From an uncultured Lachnospiraceae bacterium (GTDB lineage Bacteria; Bacillota; Clostridia; Lachnospirales; Lachnospiraceae), in the NCBI GenBank assembly GCA_902796695.1, contig CADBQE010000124.1, positions 1-10,350 of the forward strand: DNA of 10,350 nucleotides, in the 5' to 3' direction. Position 1 is the first letter of the stretch. Every line of letters starts with the position of its first letter. Positions 5,580 through 10,350 of the stretch are shown one piece after another. The notes under the pieces are model-generated. The model made no database searches, was not told the DNA's origin, and was given only the letters and a program-made list of their open reading frames with translations. A program made the position numbers and the translations under genes.

Positions 5580-8500
5580 TCAGCTGTTGGCCTGCTTCCA
5601 GGCTTCGAACTGCGCTTTGTCCATCATGATCTGGCGCGCTTTGGTCCCGTCGTCCTTGCCTACGATGCCGGCATCCGCCAGCTGATCCATCAGGCGGGCC
5701 GCCCGGTTGAAACCGATGCGGAAGACCCGCTGCAGGTTGCCGATGGAGGCTTTTTCGTTTTCAATGATATAGTCCGCGGCGTCCATAAACAGTTCGTCCC
5801 GCTCTTCATGGAAGTTTTTGTCCTTGCTTTCCGCTTCCGCCATCCAGGCCTTGTTCTGCTGCGCCATCTCCTCTTCAGAAACGACGTTCTGCTTTTTCCA
5901 GAAGTCGGTGACGGCTTCGATCTCGCCGTCGCTCACCCAGCAGCCCTGCACGCGGACGGGCTTCGGATAGCCCGTGGGATAAAAGAGCATGTCGCCCTTG
6001 CCCAGCAGTTTTTCCGCGCCGTTCATGTCGATGATGGTGCGGGAGTCCACGCCCGAGGAAACGGCCAGCGCGATGCGGGACTGGAGATTGGCTTTGATCA
6101 GGCCGGTAATGACGTTGACCGAAGGCCGCTGCGTCGCCACCACCAGGTGGATGCCGGCCGCGCGCGCCAGCTGCGCCAGACGGCAGACGGACTGTTCCAC
6201 ATCGCCGGGCGCCACCATCATCAGGTCCGCGAATTCGTCCACGATGATCACGATCTGCGGCATCGGCTCGCGGTCGCCGTATTCCTCGGGATTTTCGCGG
6301 ATCTTGGCATTGTAGCCCTTGATGTCGCGCACGTTCAGGTCCGCGAAGCTCTTATAGCGCGCGGTCATTTCCTTGACGGCGCCGTTTAAGGCTTCCGCAG
6401 CCAGTTTGGGGTCGGTCACGACCGGGATGCGCAGGTGCGGGATCCCGTTGTATTCGCCCAGTTCCACGACCTTGGGGTCGATCATGATCAGCTGCACTTC
6501 GTTCGGCTTGGCCCGGTACAGGATGCTCGTGATCAGCGAGTTGATACAGACGGATTTGCCCGAGCCGGTCGCGCCCGCGATCAGCAGGTGCGGCATTTTG
6601 GCCAGATCGGCCACCACTACACGGCCGCCGATGTCCTGTCCCACCGCAAACGCGATTTTGGACGGCGCCTTGCGGAATTCTTCGCTTTCGATGATGGAGC
6701 GCAGCGAGACCGTCTGGTTTTCGGAGTTGGGCACCTCGATGCCGACGGCGGATTTGCCGGGGATGGGGGCCTCGATACGGATCTCCGTGGCGGCCAGCGC
6801 GAGCTTGATGTCATCCGCCAGGCCCGAGATCCGGGAAACTTTTACGCCCTGTTCGGGCTTTAATTCATAGCGCGTGACAGACGGGCCGCAGCTGATATCC
6901 GTCACGGTCACTTCCACGCCGAAGTTGCGCAGGGTATCTTCCAGCAGGCGCGCCGTGCGCTTTAAGTCGCTTTCCTTCATGCCGGTATTGTTTTTGGCCC
7001 GGTTCAGCAGGGAAGTCGGAGGCAGTCTGTATTCTTTTTTGGCGGGAGCCGCAAGGGCATCTTCGGGGAAAGACGCCGCCCCGGAAGAATCGCTGTGGGG
7101 AAGTGTATCGGAAGCACCGCTGCGGGCTGACAGTGCGGACGCGGCCATGCCGGAAGACGCACCGGCGGCGGCTGCGGTTCTGATTCGGCCGGCACTTCCG
7201 GTAAAGGTCCGGCCGGAGCTTCCGGAGCCCGGATCCCCGTCTTTGCGGAAAATATCGTCATGCTTCAGGCGTTCAAGCTGGGTGCGGGGATCGACCCATT
7301 CCGGCTCCTCATCCGGTTCTTCAATGATCCCGGCGGCGGGTTGCTTTTCCGGCAGCTCGTCCGGTTCTGCTGCCGGCCGCTTTTCTGTATCGGATATAAC
7401 GGGCCGGGCGGGGCCGGTCTTTCTGCTGCGGTCATACTCCTCAAAGGCGTCGGCAGCGCTCCGGCGGGCTGCGGTCTGCACGGACTGTTCCGAAGGGACG
7501 GTGAGTTCTTCCGTGCCGGAGGACGGAAGGAGCGTCTGTTCCGCGGTTCCGCCTTTTCCTTCGCGGTCCTGATAGCGGGAAATGCGAGGGGCCTGGCGTT
7601 TTTCTTCCAGTTCCTGCAGTTCCTCAAGCGTGCGGCTTTCCTTATGTACGGCGGGTTCCCGGTCCTCTCCCGCCTTTTTATGATCTTCCATCTCGCGGAA
7701 GAGATCCTCCAGGGAGGCGTCCGCGGGGAGGACGGGCGTTTTCAGATCCGTTTTTCTGAAGTCGATCCCGCCTGCCGCTTCTTCCGGGCGGCGGGCCGGC
7801 GTTTTTTTCGGCCGGCGCTTTTCGGGCTCCCGTTCCGGGGCAGGTTTCCGCTCGGGCTCGGGCTGCTTCAGCCGGACTTCCTTCAGCTGCAGATCCCGGT
7901 CCGCCGGGAAATTCCGGCGTCCTTCCGCCAGCTTTTTATCCAGTCTGGCCATAAGTTCTTTCCGTTCGGCCTCTTCCCGGGCGGCTTTTTCTTCGCGGGC
8001 CAGCGAGCGCCGCTGCAGGCGCTCCTCCGACCGCATTTCGGCCAGTCGCCGGCGGTCCGCTTCCGCTTCCCGGCGCCGCAGATTCTCATCATGGATCGCA
8101 TGCGCCACCTGGTTCCCTTTCAGGCCTACGGCCGTCAGCAGGGCTTTGCCGAAGGTCAGGACCAGACCCGCCAGGAAGAATACCAGCATGATCACATAGC
8201 TGCCCACCAGTCCCAGCGCGCTTAAGGACAGACGGCACCAGAGGCCTCCGAACCATCCGCCGTGCAGGCGGCTGCCGCGTCCCACGCGGTAATAGGAACC
8301 GGCTTCCGGCAGGATCTCCCCGCCCGATCCGATCAGCTCGATAATGCCGCACAGCGCGCTGAACGTAAGAAGCGCGGCCAGGATCCGCAGAACGGTATTG
8401 ACGGGATACTTCTGCATATTGGACATGCCGAACATGACCAGCAGGAAAAATACGGCGGGGAACAGATAGGCCAGGCTCCCGAACAGGCCGAACTGCAGAG

Positions 8501-8822
8501 AAGCCAGTATATGGCCCACGGCACCTACGATGCCGAACAGGCTTAAGAACATCAGGATCGTAAAGGCGATCAGGAATAATAAAATGATATCCCGAAGCAG
8601 CGCCGCCTGCTGCGGGGACGCCGTTCTTGTTTTTTTGGACGCGGTGCGGGCAGGAGTCCGCCTGCCTGCGGACGAACTGCGGGAACCTGCACGGGTCCCG
8701 GCCCCGGACGAGCCGGACCTGCCGGCGGCCGATGCCGTGCGGCGGGCTGTTCCGTTTCCGCCGGAGCGCGATGCGGACCGCGTTCCGGCCGAAGCCGGTT
8801 TTTTATTCGTTGAATTGGCCAA
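5580..8822 (-). CDS. ftsK: DNA translocase FtsK/SpoIIIE
   Basis: Septum-anchored hexameric motor that pumps chromosomal DNA across the closing septum; in endospore formers SpoIIIE moves DNA into the forespore. The 1080-residue protein has a basic Ser/Ala/Gly/Arg-rich tail (2-70) and four predicted membrane helices (about 76-97, 111-132, 141-163, 205-230). A charged Arg/Glu coiled-coil-like stretch (245-305) and a long disordered linker extend to about 600. The motor follows, with Walker A GATGSGKS (750-757) and Walker B IIVDEFAD (859-866), then ATQRPSVNVITG (896-907). The winged-helix gamma domain (about 1010-1075, with GFNRAARLMDQL) reads oriented DNA sequences. SpoIIIE of B. subtilis has 787 residues, so tail and linker are expanded. 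The TTG start (8820-8822) is fixed by AGGAGG seven bases upstream. It is the first gene of the operon. Sequence alone does not tell a division role from a sporulation role. Confidence 0.96.
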   Translation of the reverse strand: MANSTNKKPASAGTRSASRSGGNGTARRTASAAGRSGSSGAGTRAGSRSSSAGRRTPARTASKKTRTASPQQAALLRDIILLFLIAFTILMFLSLFGIVGAVGHILASLQFGLFGSLAYLFPAVFFLLVMFGMSNMQKYPVNTVLRILAALLTFSALCGIIELIGSGGEILPEAGSYYRVGRGSRLHGGWFGGLWCRLSLSALGLVGSYVIMLVFFLAGLVLTFGKALLTAVGLKGNQVAHAIHDENLRRREAEADRRRLAEMRSEERLQRRSLAREEKAAREEAERKELMARLDKKLAEGRRNFPADRDLQLKEVRLKQPEPERKPAPEREPEKRRPKKTPARRPEEAAGGIDFRKTDLKTPVLPADASLEDLFREMEDHKKAGEDREPAVHKESRTLEELQELEEKRQAPRISRYQDREGKGGTAEQTLLPSSGTEELTVPSEQSVQTAARRSAADAFEEYDRSRKTGPARPVISDTEKRPAAEPDELPEKQPAAGIIEEPDEEPEWVDPRTQLERLKHDDIFRKDGDPGSGSSGRTFTGSAGRIRTAAAAGASSGMAASALSARSGASDTLPHSDSSGAASFPEDALAAPAKKEYRLPPTSLLNRAKNNTGMKESDLKRTARLLEDTLRNFGVEVTVTDISCGPSVTRYELKPEQGVKVSRISGLADDIKLALAATEIRIEAPIPGKSAVGIEVPNSENQTVSLRSIIESEEFRKAPSKIAFAVGQDIGGRVVVADLAKMPHLLIAGATGSGKSVCINSLITSILYRAKPNEVQLIMIDPKVVELGEYNGIPHLRIPVVTDPKLAAEALNGAVKEMTARYKSFADLNVRDIKGYNAKIRENPEEYGDREPMPQIVIIVDEFADLMMVAPGDVEQSVCRLAQLARAAGIHLVVATQRPSVNVITGLIKANLQSRIALAVSSGVDSRTIIDMNGAEKLLGKGDMLFYPTGYPKPVRVQGCWVSDGEIEAVTDFWKKQNVVSEEEMAQQNKAWMAEAESKDKNFHEERDELFMDAADYIIENEKASIGNLQRVFRIGFNRAARLMDQLADAGIVGKDDGTKARQIMMDKAQFEAWKQANS

Positions 8823-8829
8823 AGCACAA

Positions 8830-8835
8830 CCTCCT
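8830..8835 (-). promoter_or_regulatory. Ribosome binding site that fixes the TTG start of ftsK
   Basis: AGGAGG on the minus strand followed by seven bases (TTGTGCT) and then TTG GCC AAT. No in-frame ATG competes near this site, so TTG is the best supported start. Confidence 0.85.
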
Positions 8836-8861
8836 GTGGATCATAACGCATAGATGGTAAG

Positions 8862-8890
8862 ATTATACCGCACCTTTCGCAAAAGATAAA
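8862..8890 (-). promoter_or_regulatory. Promoter of the ftsK-murF-priA-def operon
   Basis: A perfect -10 TATAAT (8862-8867) lies about 27 bases before the ftsK ribosome binding site on the minus strand. At 17-bp spacing the -35 would be TTTATC (8885-8890), only three of six to consensus, so the promoter is probably moderate or needs help. Transcription would start near 8855, giving a leader of about 33 bases. The -10 is clear; the -35 is uncertain. Confidence 0.65.
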
Positions 8891-8904
8891 GTCTTTTCGC
8901 AAAA
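8875..8904 (+). repeat. Perfect 10-bp direct repeat around the ftsK -35 region
   Basis: TTTCGCAAAA occurs at 8875-8884 and again at 8895-8904, start to start 20 bp, close to two helical turns. One copy fills part of the -10/-35 spacer and the other lies just upstream of the -35. A related CTTTTGCG in the opposite orientation is at 8922-8929. This could be an operator, but the factor is unknown and the region is A/T-rich, so chance remains possible. Confidence 0.45.
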
Positions 8905-8907
8905 ATT

Positions 8908-8921
8908 CGACCATTTGTTCG
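8908..8921. promoter_or_regulatory. Possible LexA (SOS) box
   Basis: The minus strand reads CGAACAAATGGTCG. The Gram-positive LexA/DinR site is the palindrome CGAAC-N4-GTTCG, and this has one mismatch (GGTCG for GTTCG). It lies about 18 bp upstream of the ftsK -35 in the divergent region between ftsK and the serpin gene. E. coli ftsK is the SOS gene dinH, which makes the location suggestive. One near-match is weak evidence, and a site this far upstream would not obviously block the ftsK promoter. Confidence 0.35.
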
Positions 8922-9004
8922 CTTTTGCGGCCGCGGCTGCGTTTTCGTGTTCCTATCATCATCTTTTTTTTATCTCCGATGCAGCTTTTTCAGCCGTCCC
9001 GCGG

Positions 9005-9016
9005 TATTATTATAAA
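9005..9016 (+). promoter_or_regulatory. Possible -10 region of the serpin gene
   Basis: The stretch TATTATTATAAA offers overlapping -10 hexamers (TATTAT at 9005 and 9008, TATAAA at 9011) about 15-20 bases before the ribosome binding site AGAGGA (9031-9036). No good -35 is seen 16-18 bp upstream; the region around 8985-8993 is T-rich only. The element is plausible by position but weakly supported. Confidence 0.35.
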
Positions 9017-9040
9017 AGATCAACGTGAAGAGAGGACAAC

Positions 9041-10345
9041 ATGAAAAAGCGATCTCTGATTATCTGCTCCATTCTGCTGTCAGCCGTTCTGCTGCTTAAC
9101 GCTGCCGGCTGCGGCACTTCCGCGCAGCAAAAGCCCGTGGCAGCCGGAAAAACAACGGACCTCATGACCGCCGTAAACGCCGCGCCTGTCGACGGCCTGA
9201 AAACGGACGATGCTTTCCGGAACGCGTATCTGTCCTTTGCCGCATCCCTGCTGAAAGAATCCTACGCGGGTTCCTCCGACAGCCGCAGCGTACTGCTCTC
9301 TCCCCTTTCCGTCATGACCGCCCTGGCTATGACGCTGAACGGCGCGGAAGGAGAAACGCGGACCGAACTGGAGGAAGTCCTGACCCGGGGAGAGTCCGGC
9401 TCCGGCGCGGCATTCGGCCGCGAGGAACTGAATCGGTACCTGTACCGGTATTATAAGGAACTGCCGTCTTCGGAAAGATCCCGCTTTTTCTTCGCGAATT
9501 CCGTCTGGTTCAAAGAACAGGACAGCGGATTCCGGGTCGAGGAAGAATTCCTGCGGATCAACAAAGCCTGCTACGGTGCGGAGGCCTTTCAGGCTCCCTT
9601 CAATGAAGAGACACGGAATGACATCAACGGATGGATCGACCGGAAGACGGATCACGTGATCCCGAAGATGCTGGATGAGATAAGCGACGCCGACGTGATG
9701 TTCCTGATCAACGCCCTGCTGTTCGACGCGGAGTGGGAAAACCCGTTCGGCTCCAATACCATCCTGCCGCAGCCGTTTCACGCGATAAACGGCGCCCAGC
9801 AGAGCGTCCCCATGATGTTCAGCGATGAATCCCTGCTGCTTCTGGACAGCGGCACGGTAGGCATCATGAAGCCTTATGCCGGTGACAAATACCGCTTCGC
9901 GGCATTCATGCCGCTGGACGAAACAGTGGATTTCAGCCAATACGTGAACGGCTTGGACGCCGCGGGGATCGAAAGCCTGCTGAACAGCGTCACCCGGAAA
10001 AGCATTACGCTGACCATGCCGAAGTTCAGCGTCGAATACGGTGAAGATCTGGTCGGCACGCTCCGGCGGATGGGGATCACGCACGCATTCGGCGACGCGG
10101 ATTTCTCCGGCATCAGCAAAGGCGACGCCCTGTCCATCGGCCACGTCCTGCACAGAACGCGGCTGGATCTGGACAACGCCGGCACGAAAGCCGCCGCCGT
10201 CACGGTCGTCACAATGACCCGCGCCGCCATTCCCATGCCCGGCGAAATTACCGCCGTCCGCCTGGACCGCCCCTTTGTCTATATGATCATCGACACCGCG
10301 CAGATGCTGCCGATCTTCATGGGAACGGTGACCGCGGTCCCGTAA
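9041..10345 (+). CDS. Secreted lipoprotein serpin (serine protease inhibitor family)
   Basis: Predicted extracellular, membrane-anchored serpin: a suicide inhibitor that traps a protease after cleavage of its reactive loop. The 434 residues start with a lipoprotein signal (KKR, hydrophobic core 5-19, lipobox AAGC with C24), then a short spacer and the full serpin fold. Family segments seen: VLLSPLSVMTALAMTLNGAEGET (split around 84-106), FANSVWF (151-157), INGWIDRKTDHVIPKML (195-211) and INALLFDAEWENPF (223-236). MPKFSVEYG (326-334) and LDRPFVYMI (408-416) follow. The reactive loop hinge GTKAAAVT (381-388) has the small residues at P12-P10 and the Thr at P8 that mark inhibitory serpins. Counting 14 from G381 (P15) puts P1-P1' at A395-A396. 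The ATG has AGAGGA four bases upstream. It is divergent from ftsK with no visible partner gene. The stop lies five bases from the window end. The family is secure; inhibitory function and target are inferred. Confidence 0.94.
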   Translation: MKKRSLIICSILLSAVLLLNAAGCGTSAQQKPVAAGKTTDLMTAVNAAPVDGLKTDDAFRNAYLSFAASLLKESYAGSSDSRSVLLSPLSVMTALAMTLNGAEGETRTELEEVLTRGESGSGAAFGREELNRYLYRYYKELPSSERSRFFFANSVWFKEQDSGFRVEEEFLRINKACYGAEAFQAPFNEETRNDINGWIDRKTDHVIPKMLDEISDADVMFLINALLFDAEWENPFGSNTILPQPFHAINGAQQSVPMMFSDESLLLLDSGTVGIMKPYAGDKYRFAAFMPLDETVDFSQYVNGLDAAGIESLLNSVTRKSITLTMPKFSVEYGEDLVGTLRRMGITHAFGDADFSGISKGDALSIGHVLHRTRLDLDNAGTKAAAVTVVTMTRAAIPMPGEITAVRLDRPFVYMIIDTAQMLPIFMGTVTAVP

Positions 10346-10350
10346 CCCGC

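Noticed and set aside
7260..8225. Plus-strand open frame of 321 codons opposite the FtsK linker
   Set aside because: Phe/Arg/Leu-rich shadow of a low-complexity coding region, with no start signal or domain.
8835..8843. DnaA box one mismatch from consensus (TGATCCACA on the minus strand)
   Set aside because: A single imperfect 9-mer without clustered boxes or an AT-rich unwinding element does not support an origin or DnaA control.
8927..8940. GC-rich quasi-palindrome GCGGCCGCGGCTGC as a terminator
   Set aside because: Only a short interrupted T-run follows, and it lies upstream of both divergent genes, where a terminator is not expected.
8570..8962. Minus-strand frame of 130 codons overlapping the ftsK start and promoter
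   Set aside because: It crosses the ftsK promoter and overlaps the FtsK tail out of frame; its sequence is a frame shadow of the basic tail.
9080..10153. Minus-strand open frame of 357 codons opposite the serpin gene
   Set aside because: Antisense shadow; the plus-strand frame has a full serpin fold, signal peptide and ribosome binding site.
1..10350. CRISPR array, insertion sequence, tRNA/rRNA genes or phage genes
   Set aside because: No regularly spaced repeats, transposase-like protein, terminal inverted repeats with target duplications or structural RNA sequences were seen anywhere in the window.

Overview
The window reads as core chromosome of a fairly GC-rich Firmicute, most likely a member of Clostridia such as a Lachnospiraceae-type gut anaerobe. 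This is inferred from the FtsK/SpoIIIE-murF-priA-def gene train, the infC-rpmI-rplT operon behind a Bacillus/Clostridium-style L20 leader with an attenuator, strong AGGAGG ribosome binding sites, TTG starts and a lipoprotein serpin. No single feature fixes the genus.

Left part (1-1202, minus strand): the translation operon infC-rpmI-rplT (IF-3, L35, L20). L20 runs off the left edge. The operon starts from a near-consensus sigma-A promoter at 1174-1202. A structured leader of about 135 nt follows and contains a 9-bp hairpin plus U-tract (1057-1084), as expected for L20-mediated transcription attenuation. IF-3 appears to start at a rare AUC codon (1030-1032), six bases after a perfect AGGAGG.

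Middle (1220-1663, plus strand): one small membrane protein with both active-site motifs of an A24-family prepilin peptidase. It lies alone between two housekeeping operons. Its stop codon shares bases with the stop of def on the other strand, and the intrinsic terminator of the def operon lies inside its coding sequence.

Right part (1660-8822, minus strand): a four-gene operon transcribed ftsK/spoIIIE -> murF -> priA -> def, with gaps of 33, 20 and 21 bp. It covers chromosome translocation at the septum, the last cytoplasmic muropeptide ligation, replication restart and N-terminal deformylation. ftsK and priA use TTG starts. PriA is short and seems to lack its winged-helix domain. FtsK has a long basic tail and a long charged linker.

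Far right (8823-10350): a 218-bp divergent intergenic region holds the ftsK promoter, a near-match to a Gram-positive LexA box, a perfect 10-bp direct repeat, and probably the promoter of a plus-strand gene for a secreted, lipid-anchored serpin.

There are no tRNA or rRNA genes, CRISPR arrays, insertion sequences or phage genes. I see no convincing undescribed multi-gene system. The points of interest are regulatory architecture and unusual domain content in known families.
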